A stretch of DNA of 64,000 bases from Tetrahymena thermophila SB210 (taxonomy: Eukaryota > Ciliophora > Oligohymenophorea > Hymenostomatida > Tetrahymenidae): NCBI RefSeq assembly GCF_000189635.1, contig NW_002476422.1, positions 310,001 through 374,000 of the forward strand, written 5' to 3'. Below the pieces are notes generated by a model that searched no databases, was not told the origin of the DNA, and was given only the letters and a program-made list of their open reading frames with translations. Position numbers and translations under genes: made by a program. This document shows positions 23,578-36,609 of this stretch, piece by piece. Within the stretch, counting starts at the first letter, position 1, and each line of letters opens with the position of its first letter.

Positions 23578-26500
23578 AGATAATCATGTAAAAGACATAT
23601 ATTCTACTTTAGAAAAATGTGCTAATTGCTCAATTTTGAAACTTGATCTTGAGTAATAAAAACCATTTATTTGTTTTAGATTGTGATATTTTTGAATATA
23701 AAAATGAATTTAAAACAATATTTATTAGCTTTTTATTTCATTTATTTTTCTTTTTTTTATTCTCATTGTATTTTTTTTTTCTTTCTTATACTATTTAACT
23801 GATTTTTCATTTTCAACATTTACTTTTATTATTAATTAATTAATTTTCTTATCACTTCATATTTTTTCTCCATTTTTTCATTCTAAACTATATTTTATTC
23901 ATTAATATTTAAAAAGGGGTAGTGTAATTGATGCAATTAGTACATCGTACTTAGGTTCTTCTTTAGGAAAATGCACTAATCTATCAAATTTGATGCTTAA
24001 TCTTAAGTAAAAATAGTTTATTTGTTTTGGATAATGATATTTTTTGAAAAAAAAATGAATTTAGAACAATATAATTAAAACTTTTAATTTATTTATTAGT
24101 TTTTTATTTGATTTATCTTTGATTATTTTATTTTGATTGTGTTTTTTTTTCTTCATCCTTACCTTGGTAATTTAAGTTATTTTTTTTATTTTCAACTTTT
24201 ATTTTTTTATTAATTAAGTAATTTATTTCTTATTATTTCATACTTTTTCTTCATTTTTTTCCTTTAACTAACTAATTAATTAACTCTAAATTTTTTCTTT
24301 GATATTTAAAAAGCTTCGGTTGTATTGGTGATTAAGGTGTATAAGACTTAGGTTCTGGTTTAAGAAAGTGTGCTAATCTCTCAAATTTGGCACTTTGTCT
24401 TCAGTAAAAACAGTTTATTTATTTTGGATTGTGATATTTTTTAAAATAAAAATTAATTTAAAACATTATAACGAACTTTCTTAATATATTTATTAGCCTT
24501 TTATTTGATTTATTTTTTTTCTTTTTTTGATTGTTAATTTAAATAAGTTTTTCATTTTCAACTTATGGCTATTAATTTCTTATTATATAATTAACTAATT
24601 AACAATATATTTTTCTTCTATTTTTAAAAAGAAACAATTAAATCTCTGGTGTAGGTGCATCAGGCTTAGGTTCTGATTTAGGATAGTGCACTAATCTCTC
24701 AAATATGGAACTTTGTCTTTCGTAAAAATAGTTTATTTGTTTTGGATTGTTAATATATAAAGAATTTAAAACGATATAACTCGTTTAATTTATTTATAAG
24801 CTTATTTTTTTATTTGTTTTTGTTTTTTTTATTATATTTATTTTTTTTCTCATTTTCTTACATTTTTAGATTTTTTACTTTTACTATTTATTAATTAATT
24901 TCTTATTACTTCTTATTTTTTCTTTCTAACTAATTAACTATATATTTGTTCTTCAATATTTAAAAAGAGAAAATTAAATTGGTGATAAAGGTGCATCAGG
25001 CATAGGCTTTTGTTTAAGAAAATGCACTAATCTCTAAAATTTAACACTTGATCTTGTGTAAAAGCAGTTTTTTGTTTTCGATTGCTTATCTTTTTAATAA
25101 AAAATGAATTTAAAACAAACAATATAATTAGGATTAAATGCATTTTAAATTTTGGATAGGGTATACTAATTAATGTTTAATTAAAAAAGGTAGAGAAATG
25201 TTTATAACAAAACATTAGTTTATATTTATTTTAACGAAATAGTAATTAGCATAACCTATCCAAAATTAAAAAGGTATATTACTCAAATTAGAGAAATATA
25301 TTTTCTTCAATATTTAAAAAGTAATAATAATATTCGTGCAAATGGTGCATCAGGTTTAGGCTCTGGCTTAGGAAAGTGCACTAACCTCTCAAATTTAAAA
25401 CTTCAAATTCAGTAAAAATTGTTTATTTATTTTGGATTGTGATATTATTTAATTTAAAAATTAATTTAAAAAAAACTAATTATTTTAATTTTTTATTAGT
25501 TTTTTATTTGATTTATTTTTCTTTTTTTTTATATTCTGCTTGTGTTTTGTTTCCTTGTTTACTAATTTAACTCATCTTTTTTTTAATATTTGCTTTTATT
25601 ATTAATTAATCCATTCATTTCTTATTATTTCTTCATTTTTTTCTTCTAATTAACTAATTAATTAACTATATATTTTTCTTCTATATTTAAAAAGTGAAAA
25701 TCAAATCGGTGAAGAAGGTGCATCAGGCTTAGGTTTTGGTTTAGGATAGTGCACTAGTCTCTAAAATTTGAAAATTCGTCTTGAGTAAAAACAGTTTATT
25801 TATTATGGATTGTGATATTTTTTAATACTCTTTTAATTTATTTATTAGCTTTTTATTTATTTTATTCTGGTTATACTTTTTTATTATTTTCTGTTTATTT
25901 TCTTTGTTAATTTAAATCATTTTTTCATTTTTAACTTTTGCTTTTATTGTTAATTAATTTCTTACTATTTCATAATTATTTCATTAATATTTAAAAAGGG
26001 TTAATGAAATTGGTAAAGGTGCATCAGGCTTAGGTTCTGGTTTAGGATAATCCACTAATCTCTCAAGTTTGACACTTCATCTTTGGTAAAAATAGTTTAT
26101 TTGTTTTTGGTTGTGTTATTTTATAATATTAAAATATAATAAAACAACAACTATTTTAATTTATTTATTAGCTTTTTATTTGATTAATTTTACTCTTTTT
26201 TTATTCAGGTAATATTTCTTTTTCTTTCTTGCTTACCTTCTTAGTTAATTTAACTCATTATTTAATTTTTAAATTTTGTTTTTATTAATAATTCATATTT
26301 CTTATTATTTCTTATTTTTTATTCGCTTTTTCTTTCAATAATCTAATTAAATATATATTTAATATTTAAAAAGGGGAAATAAAATTGGTGATCAAGGTTC
26401 ATCAGGCTTTGGTTTTGGTTTAGGATAAAGCACTAATATATCAAGTTTGATTCTTGATCTTATGTAAAAACAGTTTATTGTTTTGGATTGTTATATTTTT

Positions 26501-29500
26501 TAATAAAAAAATGTATTTAAAAAAATATAACTTACTCTTTAAATGTTTTTATTTATTAGATTTTTATTTGATTTAATTTTTATTTATTATGCTTGTTTTA
26601 TTCATATTTCTTTGTTTGTTAATTTAACTTATTTATCTTTCTCAGCTTTTGCTTTTAATAATTAACTAATTTCTTATTATTTCATATTTTTATTTTCAAT
26701 ATTTAATAAGGAAAAACTAAATTGGTGTAATTGGTGCGTAAGGCTTAGGCTCTGGTTTAGGAAAGTGCACTAATCTCTCAAATTTAACACTTAACCTTAA
26801 GTAAAAACTGTTTATATGTTTTGGATTGAGATTGTTTTTAATTTATTTATTTATTTTTTATTTTATATTTTTTTATAATGCTTGTGTTTTTTTTTATTTC
26901 TTTTTTTTTAATTTAAATTATTTATCACTCTCAACTTTTAATTTTCTTATTTCTTAATATCATATTTTTTCTTCATTTTTTTCTTCTAACTAACTAATTA
27001 AAAAATATTTTCACTTCAATATTTAAAAAGTTTTAATTAAATTGGCGCTATTGGGGCATCAGGCTTAGGTTCTGATTTAGGAAAATGCACTAACCTCTCA
27101 AATTTAACACTTAATCTTAAGTAAAATTATTTATTAATTTATTTTTGATTGTGATATTTTATAATATAAAAATTAATTTAAAACATAATAAAAAAATTAC
27201 CTATTTTAATTTATTTATTTGATTTACTTTTCATTTTTTTAATTATGCTTGTATTTTCTTTCTTTCTTTCTTTCTTTCTTTTTTAATTTAAATTTTTTTT
27301 ATTTCTTCTAACGACCCAATTAACTCTTCATTTTTTCTTCAATAATTAAAAAGTTAGAATGAAATAGGTGATGCAGGTGCATCAGGCTTAGGTTCTGGTT
27401 TAGGAAAGTTCACTAATCTCTCAAATTTGACACTTAATCTTTGGTAAAAAGAGTTTATTTATTTTGGATTGTGATACTTTTGAATATAATTTAAAGCAAA
27501 ATAACTAACTCTTTTAATTTATTTATTAACTTTTTATTGATTTATTTTTCTTTTGCTTAACCTTCTTGTGATTTTTTTTCTTTCTTTGTTTAACAAACTC
27601 TTTTTTCATTTTCAACTTTTGCTTTTATATGACTAATTAATTCATATATTTCTTATTATTTCATATTTTTTATTCATTTTCTTTTTTCAAACTAACTAAA
27701 AACCTATTTATTTTTTCTTCAATATTTAAAAAGTTATAATGAAATTGGTGCAACTGGAGCATCAAGCTTAGGTTCTAATTTAGGAAAATGCACTAAAATC
27801 TCAAATTTGATGCTTAATCTTGAGTAAAAATAATATAATTAACTCATATAATTTATATATTAGCTTTTTATTGATTTTTTTTCTTCTATTTTATTCAGCT
27901 TGTGTTTTTTAATTTTTTTCATTTTCAGCTTTTTTTTTATTAAAGAATTAATTTTATCATATTTTCTTCGTTTTTTTCCTTCTAAAAAACTAATTAACTA
28001 TTTTTTTTTACAATATTTAAAAAGAGGTAATCAAATTGGTGATGTAGGTGCATTAGGCTTAGTTTCTGGTTTAAGAGAGTGCACTAATCTATCAAATTTG
28101 GCACTTCGTCTTAAGTAAAAACAGTTTATTTGATTTGGATTATCAAATTTTTGAATATAAAAATCAATTTAAAAAAATATAACTATTTTATTAATTTATT
28201 TATTAGCTTTATATTTGATTTATTTTTCTTATTCTTATTGTGGTTGTGTTTTTTTTCTTTGTTAATTTAAATAATTTTTTCATTTTTAGCATTTTCTTTT
28301 TTTATTTATTAATTAATTTCTAATTATTTCATATTTTTTATTCATTTTTTTTTTTCAAACAAACTAATCAACTATATATTTTTTTCTTCAACATTTAAAT
28401 AGTTAGAACGAAATTGGTGATGCTGGTGCATTAGGCTTAGTTTCTAGCCTAAGAGAGTGCACTTATATATCAAATTTGATGCTTCATCTTGAGTAAAAAT
28501 AGTTTATTTATTTTGGATTGTGATGTTTTTGGATATAAAAATGAATTTAAAACAATATAACTATCATTTTTAATATATTTATTAGTTTTTTATTTGATTA
28601 ATTTTTTTTTAATTTTCAACTTTTACTATTTTATTAATTATACCTTGTTTTAAGTTGATTTGTTCCCCTTATAAAAATTGAAACTAAAGTGGCTAATTAA
28701 ATTTTTTAACTGTGAAAAAGTATTTTAAAGATTTTAAAAGCTTTAATTTTTCAATATTATTTTTATACAGTAAATGATTATTATTTTACTCATTCCAGTC
28801 AAAAAAATAATGATTCAAAAATAAATTTAAAGGTATGTTTATACAATTAGAACTAATCAAATCAACAGACTAAAATTAATTTCTTATTATTTCATTTTTT
28901 TTTCATCGTTTTTACTTTCTAACTTACTAATTAACAATATATTTATATTTTCTTCAATATTTAAACAGTAAAAATAATATTCATCAAATTGGTGCATCAA
29001 GCTTAGGCTCTTGTTTAGGAGAGTTCACTAATCTATCAAATTTAGCACTTTATCTTAGGTAAAAAAAGTTTGTTTATTTTGGATTTTGATATTTTTTAAT
29101 AAATTATCTAACTAATTCTTTTAACTTATTTCATTTGATTTATTTTTCTTTTTTTTATTACATTTGTGTTTTTTTGATTCCTTTTTTCCTTGTTAATTTA
29201 ACTCATTTTCATTTTCAATATTTGGTTTTATTATTAAATAATTTATTTCTAATTATATATTTTTTATTCATTTTTTCTTTCAAACTAACTAATTAACTAA
29301 ATATTTTTTTCTATAATATTTAAAAAGGACTAATGAAATTGATGCAACTGGTGCATCAGACTTGGGTTCTGGTTTAGGGAAATGCACTAATCTCTCAAAT
29401 TTAACACTTCATCTTTCGTATAAGCAGTTTATTTATTTTAGATAGTGATATTTTTGAATATAAAAATTAATTTAAAGGAATATAACTTACACTTTTAACT

Positions 29501-30075
29501 TATTTATTAGTTTTTTATTTGATATATTTTTCTTTTTCATGAGTTTTTTATTTCTTTCCTTGTTAATTTAACTCATTTTTTCATTTTAAACTTTATTTTT
29601 ACATTAATTAATTTATAAATTTCATATTTCTTCTTCAAATTTTCTTTCGAAATAACTAATTAACTTTATATTTTTCATCAATGTTTAAAAAGTTATGACG
29701 AAATTGGTGATGTAGGTGCACTAGGCTTAGTTTCTGGTTTAAGAGAGTGTACTAATCTATTAAATTTGATCCTTCTTCTTGAGTAAAGCAGTTTATTGTT
29801 TTAGATTGTGATATTTTTTAATATAAAAATAAATTTAAAACAAAATATATAACTATTTCTGAAAATTTATTTATTGGCTTTTTATTTGATTTATTTTTCT
29901 TTTATTTTTATTGTGATAATATTTTTTTTATTATATGATTTAAAAAATTTATTCTATATACACATTAATTATAATTAAAAGGATCTAAAAATATGATAAA
30001 CCATAATTATTGAAAGTAAGAAGCAAATCACTCAAATCAAAAAGATTAGTTATCTTAAAGATAGAGCATTGGTGA
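23578..30075 (+). CDS. LRR gene 2: array of 18 one-repeat exons plus terminal exon
   Basis: Exons start at 23578 (75 nt), 23917, 24314, 24632, 24968, 25322, 25695, 25999 (87 nt), 26374, 26711, 27031, 27354, 27734, 28025, 28403, 28969, 29328 and 29693, and a last exon runs 29982-30075 with TGA. Unless noted, each repeat exon is 90 nt. All junctions are phase 2 (...L-x-L-xx^GTAAAA / AAAAAG^x-xx-N). Each exon encodes one LRR, typically NEIGDAGASGLGSGLGKFTN then LSNLTLNL. Intron sequences are themselves repeated, so exon plus intron (about 330 bp) was the amplified unit. Introns are 199-307 nt, except one of 476 nt that holds a duplication boundary. The terminal exon is basic (SLKSKRLVILKIEHW). 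The product is a ribonuclease-inhibitor-like solenoid of at least 570 residues; ligand and role are unknown. The 5' end is not resolved. Confidence 0.85.
25148..25267. mobile_element. MITE-like palindromic insertion in an LRR gene 2 intron
   Basis: A 120-bp segment has 25-bp terminal inverted repeats. The left end reads AATTTTGGATAGGGTATACT then AATTA, and the right end, inverted, matches it with two mismatches. The internal part carries a second small inverted pair (AATGTTT/AAACATT). No sibling intron of the array has it, so it is an insertion after amplification of that unit. It has no coding capacity. Whether it is a non-autonomous transposon or only a palindrome is not settled by sequence alone. 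Confidence 0.5.
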
Positions 30076-32571
30076 TAAAAAAGTGGTAAAAATTTAACAA
30101 ATAAATATAAAAGCATTTGTTTAATATAATTAATATGTTATATTTAATTATTTAATCTAAAATATACTGTATTTCCTTAATTTTAATAGACTTGGTTTTC
30201 ATCGGTGCATTAGATGAAATCCAAGGTTAACTAAATTTTTTATAGCCTAATCATTAATAAGATATTTAAATAGAGAACAGAAAATCCATATATAAGTATA
30301 TAAATGTAAACATATAAAATTTATATTCAATTTAATTTTTGAGAAATGTCAGAACTAAATTACAAAAAATTAATCTTTTCTTTTTTATTAAAATTTATTT
30401 ATTATTTTTACATAATTTTAAATGATAAAAGTTTAATAGAATAAATTGTAAATTTTTGTTTTTTACTTGACCAATCAAAATTATAATTTTATTTTTAAAA
30501 AATTATTATTTATTAATTATCTTGGTTCTTAAAGATAACAATAACACTATTCAATTACTTACATTTCAAATGAATCACTTTTAAATAATTTTATACATTG
30601 TTTTAAGCAAGAAATTTATCTTTTCTATTCTAAAAAGGTATTAGATTGGAAAAATTTGTTTATTAATAAATATCTATCTATCTAATTAATTAAATTATTT
30701 GTGCTATTACTGTTAATAAACACAGGATTTAAATTAATAAAAAAATATTTATATAAATTTTATTTTTAGCCTTTTTACAATATTTTATATTTTAAGACAA
30801 AAATTTTAGACAATTTTTCTGCAATTTAACAATCTTCTCTATATAAAGTATTATATAAAAATACATCAAAATTAAATTTATTTTATCTTATAATAATTTA
30901 ACTTAGTTTTCTAATACTATTAAATCACATAAATTCATAGATACTCAACAAATTTTATGTTGTAATTCAAAAGATAAAATAATTTCCTAATTAAATTAAG
31001 ATTCAAAATATGTATTATTAACTTACATACTATATTTTTATTGATTACTATTAATTATATTTAAACTTTCTTTTAAATTGATTTTGCAGGATAAATATAA
31101 ATTTAATATTCTGATAAGTAAAGGAAGTGCTTAAAAATTAGAATTTAAATGTATATCATTCAATTCAATTTAATTTATACTATTTTAATATTGTAAATAT
31201 CAGAAATGAATTTTAAAATATTAAAAAAATATTTTATTTAACATTTTTTGAATAAAATAAGATTTTTAAAATAATTTGACTAAAAGGGAATTTTTGTTTA
31301 CATATTTTTCATTTTATAAACAACTTTATGAATATTGAAATAAAAGACTAATTAAGAATGTAAATTAATATTGTTATCACATTTTATTTTAAATAAGAAG
31401 CTTTAATAATGAGGATATCATTTTAATCAGAATATGAGGTAGAGTATAAATTAAAAATAACTTTTATTTTTATACTTTTACAACTAGATTAATTTTTTTT
31501 GCTTTGTATGGCTTACTAATCCATATAAAAATAATGCTTATAGCAAAAAGCTAAATTAAGCATTTAAATTTTTTATAAAGAAGATTTTTGCATATAAATT
31601 AATGCACTTTGTATATTTTTATAAAATAAATATGAGAATGTTGTTTAATTAGGAGTTTAAATTTACCTTACTTATATAATATCAGAATGAAAAATATAAG
31701 TTAATTGAGTTAAATAACATTATCTTTTTTATGATAATCTTATAATTGAGAATGAGAAATTACTCATATTAAAGTTTTAAAACACAATAAATGAATTTAT
31801 TTTTTGAAGTTCTGTAAAAATCATACTATGAATATATTGAAAAAATGAGCTAAAAATAATAATTAATTTTATTTTTCTTTTATAAACTAAATTAAGCAAA
31901 ATTTTATTTATTTACTCTTTTAAATAACACAATTTAACCAAACGACTTTAATATATTTGCATATCTAATTCAAAAAATAAAAAATTGATAGTTATTGCAG
32001 TCAGTTAATTTGTTTGAAAATGATATAACTTTTTGAAAGATAAATTGGTAATTAAAACTAAAATGAATTAATATTTAAGTTTTAATAAAGTAAGACTCTC
32101 TCTTTTTTGAAAAAAATAATTAATTTTCCATTTCAAATATTAAATTTAAATTTATAATTGAATGCATTAATCTTTTGACTTTTTAAAATATGTAAGTTTA
32201 TTTATTTTAGTTAATATGAGGTATTAAATAGATTTAAAAATATATTTCTTTTCTAAACAAGATGTAAAATGTAGAATTTTAAATCTCTAAAATATTTTAA
32301 AGAATTTCAATTTTTTATATTTATTACATATTTTTCTCTATAAAAATCATAGAATTTAAAAGCAGATACTTTTTTTTTAAATTGTTAAATACCTATTTAA
32401 ATAAATTTTGAAAACAAATTTATTTGTAAACCAAAAGATTTATTTTCATTCTTTAATTATTTTTTTTAAAAAGAGGTTATATATTGATCAAATATAATTA
32501 ATTAATTTCTTATAAAACTAAAAATATTATTTTGATAATTGGAGAAATCTGTGTCTTTAAATATTGTAGAT
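30076..32571. other. Spacer between LRR gene 2 and membrane protein gene A
   Basis: 2.5 kb of AT-rich DNA without a gene, matched along its length by 36610-39887 in copy B. It contains the hairpin at 30191-30225 (listed separately). Conservation here is by recent descent and does not itself indicate function. Confidence 0.5.
30191..30225. other. Conserved stem-loop (copy A)
   Basis: CTTGGTTTTCATC (30191-30203) pairs with GATGAAATCCAAG (30213-30225) with one mismatch, over a 9-base loop GGTGCATTA. The equivalent in copy B at 36743-36777 keeps both arms intact and differs only in the loop. It lies about 120 bases beyond the LRR gene 2 stop, so it could mark the 3' end of the transcript or an independent small RNA. 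Purpose is unknown. Confidence 0.4.
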
Positions 32572-34873
32572 ATGAGTTAAATTGAAACAAATTCTTGGTA
32601 ATCTTAAGCTAATAATATGATGCTTGGAAGCTAATCAAAATAACAACTTTAGGGATTGAAGCTAATTTTTAAGATAAGTATCTTATCTCTTGTTATCTTT
32701 GGCACTATATTAGCTGTTAATCTAAGACTTACAAGAGATCAGTCTGTATTTTCTCATGAAAAAAACTTAACTGGAAATGCTAATGGTCGTTTCTTAAATT
32801 CATTAGAAAGTAATTAATTAAATAAATTTATATCATTAAATCGCATTTAAAAATTATAGGGAAGGAATTAAGAAAAGAAACTCTCAAAGAAGCCTAAAAT
32901 AATTAAGTTGATGTCGCCTATCAAAGTAAATATTAAATTTATTAAATTGATTTATTTTAATTTCTTTTTAGACCAAAATAATTGATAAAATTTTTCAGAA
33001 TAATGGAAAATTTATCAATCAATTAATAAAATTTGACTTTTCTTAAAAATGAATTAAAAAAAAATATCATTTTTTTAAAAAGCTTTCTACGAACTCATAA
33101 ATGGGTTAAACTAATAAATACTTGATTATCTTAATATATCTTATATTACCGAATATAGTATTAACAAACTCTAAGATTGGACAAATATATTCTACAGAAT
33201 TTATTAAGATTTTCCTATTTCAGCTATAGAGTGGATGTATGAAGATCAAAATTATGGCTTCAAATATAATCCTTAAATTTGGATGGATGGCTATTTAGAA
33301 CAACAAAATAACTAAATAAATGAAAAATCAATAAGTATTTTCCTTATTAACTACTTTAAGCTTGATTATTATAAAATGGACAAATTCTGGAGCTATATGT
33401 ATAATGATTTCTATGGTAGTATTTTAATCAGCGAAGAATATTTAATTAGAGGAACTTTTAATTGTACCTAATCTAATGAATAGGAGTATGTCAAGTCTTG
33501 TCTATTAGTAATTCTTGCTAAAAAATTACAAACAATTGTATTATATTTATTAAATTTAATTAAAAAACAGGCTTAATAATGGGTAGATTTGAACTTGGGT
33601 TATTCAATTGCTAATTTGAACAAAACTATGTTAATAGAACCAGAAATAGCTGCATTTTAAAAGGGCTATTTCAAATAGCATGTCAATTCTTCATCTTTAT
33701 ATTAAGATATTAAATTTGCTTAAGAATGGGGTATTTATTTATTTATTTTACAAAATGTTTACAAGAAATTATATAAAATAAATTTTATCTTAAAGCTGTT
33801 GAAGTTACAAAGATCAACTAGAACACAAGCCACAGCTTGGTTGATAAAGATAATTTATCATTTTTATTCTTAAATGGATAAAACTATGATGAAACTTAAA
33901 ATGAAATATATCTTGTAGAAATTTCTGAGCGCTTTTTGATTAACTAGTATTATTTTGGAGAAAAATACTTAGACGCTACTTACCTCTTCTGGTAATATGC
34001 TATTTATATGGTTGACATTTTTTCTGAGTTAAGGAATTATAAGGATGGTGGATTTGAAGTCTATAAAAAATCTTAATTTGACAGCTAAAAACTTTCTTCC
34101 TAATTTTAAGTAACAAGCGATAACTTAGCTGTAAATATCATCGAAGCTCTCATGCTAGAAAATTATAAATCAAAGAATATTACTGACTGTAAATCTTTTA
34201 CTTATTAACTTTAATAAGCTGAACACTTATGCAAAATTTAATCTTTTAATAATTTTGATTTACAAACTATGAGAACCATCTACGAATGTAAAATGTATAT
34301 GCTTTACTCTCCTTAGTGTGAATAATACAATTTCATTTATAACTTTGACGTTGTAAATTAAGTGATTAAAGAAGTTGATCTACAAATGTATAACTAGTAT
34401 CAATGTATATCTAAGATAGAGAAATGTTCATACTATGAAATAGCTGCTAAATAATGGTATAACTTAGAAGTTATTCGCAAGTTACCTGATGCTGCTGTTC
34501 CTTATTTACCAAAAGGAAGAGATTCAGTAGCTTAATGGATTCCTAATCTTTAGCCTTACGAGTGGGGATATTATGTTGAAAAGTATGGATAAACCTTCAG
34601 TTAACCTCCTGCTAATCTTACTTATAATTAGACTAGCTAACTTTTAGGCTACAACATCCTTTTTTCAAACAATAGATTAACCTAAATTTTTGTGATTGAC
34701 TCATCTTTCTCCTAAAATTACTTTTTCAAAGATCCAAGCTAACTTCGTTCCTACTTTAAGTAAATAACTCAAAATTTAATTAATTTTTCTTTTTATTAAT
34801 CGTTTCATTTAAAATTTAAAAAAGTTGGCTCCCTTCCGATAAAATACATGAAGTCATCTATTAGTAACAATGA
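32572..34873 (+). CDS. Membrane protein with single N-terminal helix, paralogue A (643 aa)
   Basis: Six exons were read: 32572-32809, 32860-32925, 33083-33537, 33571-33730, 33796-34759 and 34825-34873 (TGA 34871-34873). Residues 31-50 (FKISILSLVIFGTILAVNL) form one transmembrane helix after a Gln/Asn-rich N-terminus. The remaining 590 residues, rich in Tyr, Gln and Cys, would then be extracytosolic (type II topology). No family was recognised. The introns are proven by comparison with copy B. Intron 3 is 33 nt here and 32 nt in B, and intron 5 differs by 4 nt, yet all six exon lengths are identical (238, 66, 455, 160, 964, 49), so those segments cannot be coding. Recognisable segments include SAIEWMYEDQNYGFKYNPQ and AAVPYLPKGRDSVAQWIPNL. 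Confidence 0.85.
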
Positions 34874-35502
34874 ATTCGTTACTTTTTTAAGAAAAAATAA
34901 CTTTGATCTTTTTATAAAACTAAAAAAAAATTATTATTATTTTATTATATATTACATAAAAGTGAGTATTTTTATAATCTTATTTTTAAATAAATAAATA
35001 AATTAATGAAGATCTTTAATCTAATTATTTCAGTAAAGTTCATACAAATAGTTATTTTTTAATAATTTTGCTCCTGACTTGTTTGTTTTTATTAAAAAAC
35101 CTTTACAGCTTCTCAAATCCATTTATACTTCATTATTTTTTACCATGATAAAATATCAGTAATAAAATTTTTTATTAATTTTCAAATTATATATGTATGA
35201 TAGCTCTACCATATTTTAAAAAATTTATATAAAAAATGATGAAATAGAAGCCTAAAAAGTATTTTAAAGGTTTTAAAAGCTTTAAATTTTCAATTTTATT
35301 TTTATACAGTAAATGATTATTATTTTACTCATTCCTGTCAAAAAAATAATGATTCAAAAATAAATTTAAGGGTATGTTTATTTTACCAATCAACTCAATA
35401 AACTATAATTAATTTCTTATTATTTCATTTTTTTTTTCTTCATATTTACTTTCTAACTTACTAATTAACAATATAAATATCTATTCTTCCATATTTAAAC
35501 AT
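34874..35502. other. Junction of the two segmental duplication copies
   Basis: The 3' flank of membrane protein gene A runs to about 35250, where copy B of the duplication starts. No gene was seen. Confidence 0.5.
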
Positions 35503-36609
35503 TAAAAATAATATTCATCAAATTGGTGCATCAAGCTTAGGCTCTTGATTAGGAGAGTTCACTAATCTATCAATTTTAGAACTTTATCTTAGGTAAAAAA
35601 AGTTTATTTCTTTTGGATTCTAGTATTTTTTAATAAACTATCTAACTAATTCTTTTAACTTATTTATTAGCTTTTCATTTGATTTATTTTTCTTTTTTTT
35701 ATTACATTTGTGTTTTTTTTTATTTCTTTCTTTCCTTTTTAATTTAACTCATTTTCATTTTCAACATTTGGTTTTATTATTAGTTAATTTATTTCTAATT
35801 ATTCATGTTTTTTCTTTCAAACTAACTAATTAACTAAATATTTTTTTCTATAATATTTAAAAAGGACTAATGAAATTGATGCGACTGATGCATCAGACTT
35901 GGGTTCTGGTTTAGGAAAATGCACTAATCTCTCAAATTTAACACTTCATCTTTCGTATAAGCAGTTTATTCATTTTAGATAGTGATATTTTTGAATATAA
36001 AAATGAATTTAAAGGAATATAACTAACACTTTTAACTTATTTATTAGTTTTTTGTTTGATATATTTTTCTTTTTCATGAGTTTTTTATTTTTTTCCTTGT
36101 TAATTTAACTCATTTTTTCATTTTAAACTTTGTTTTTACATAAATTAATTTCTAAATTTCATTATTTTTCTTCAAATTTTCTTTCGAAATAACTAATTAA
36201 CTTTATATTTTTCCTCAATCTTTAATTGGTTATGACGAAATTAGTGATGTAGGTGCACTAGGCTTAGTTGCTGGTTAAAGAGAGTGTACTAATCTATCAT
36301 ATTTGACCCTTCTTCTTGTGTAAAGCAGTTTATTGTTTTGGATTGTGATATTTTTTAATATAAAAATAAATTTAAAACAAAATATATAACTATATCTTAT
36401 AATTTATTTATTGGCTTTTTATTTGATTTATTTTTCTTTTATTTTTATTGTGATAATATTTTTTTATTATATGATTTAAAAAATTTATTCTATACACATT
36501 GATTATAATTAAAAGGATATAAAAATATAATAAACCATAGTTATTGAAAGTAAAAAGCAAATCACTCAAATCAAAAAGATTAGTTATCTTAAAGATAGAG
36601 CATTGGTGA
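35503..36609 (+). pseudogene. Decayed 3' end of LRR gene 2 in copy B
   Basis: Counterparts of the last three LRR exons and terminal exon lie at 35503-35592, 35865-35954, 36230-36319 and 36516-36609. The first has lost its 3' splice site (AAACAG in copy A is AAACAT here) and carries an in-frame TGA at 35546-35548, where copy A has TGT. The third has also lost its acceptor (AAAAAG became AATTGG). The second and terminal exons remain intact. With no upstream exons or start, this is a non-functional fragment left by the tandem duplication. Confidence 0.85.

Larger units (their letters stand above)
28716..35250 (+). repeat. Segmental duplication, copy A
   Basis: The direct tandem copy begins at AAAAAGTATTTTAAAG near 28716, inside the 476-nt intron of LRR gene 2. 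It ends at AAAAAATGATGAAATAG near 35247, directly before copy B starts with the same AAAAAGTATTTTAAAG. It contains LRR exons 28969, 29328 and 29693, the LRR terminal exon, about 2.5 kb of spacer, and the 643-residue membrane protein gene. Homology to copy B is continuous through coding and non-coding DNA. Confidence 0.9.

Noticed and set aside
27900-28118. 72-codon open frame ending in an LRR
   Set aside because: The first two-thirds is intron; only 28025-28114 is a genuine exon of LRR gene 2.
23578-30075. Regular 330-bp spacing considered as a CRISPR-like or satellite array
   Set aside because: The repeated parts are 90-nt coding exons with splice sites and the spacers are homologous introns, so it is a gene, not a CRISPR or plain satellite.
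32926-33082. Possible extra exons in intron 2 of the membrane protein genes (after TTTTTAG or TTTCAG)
   Set aside because: Both candidate exons run into an in-frame TGA in copies A and B, whereas joining to the AAAAAG acceptor at 33082 keeps phase in both.
34760-35005. Read-through C-terminus with a second membrane helix for paralogue A
   Set aside because: Copy B has a 4-nt indel in the segment, which would break the frame; treating it as an intron gives the same short ending and TGA in both copies.
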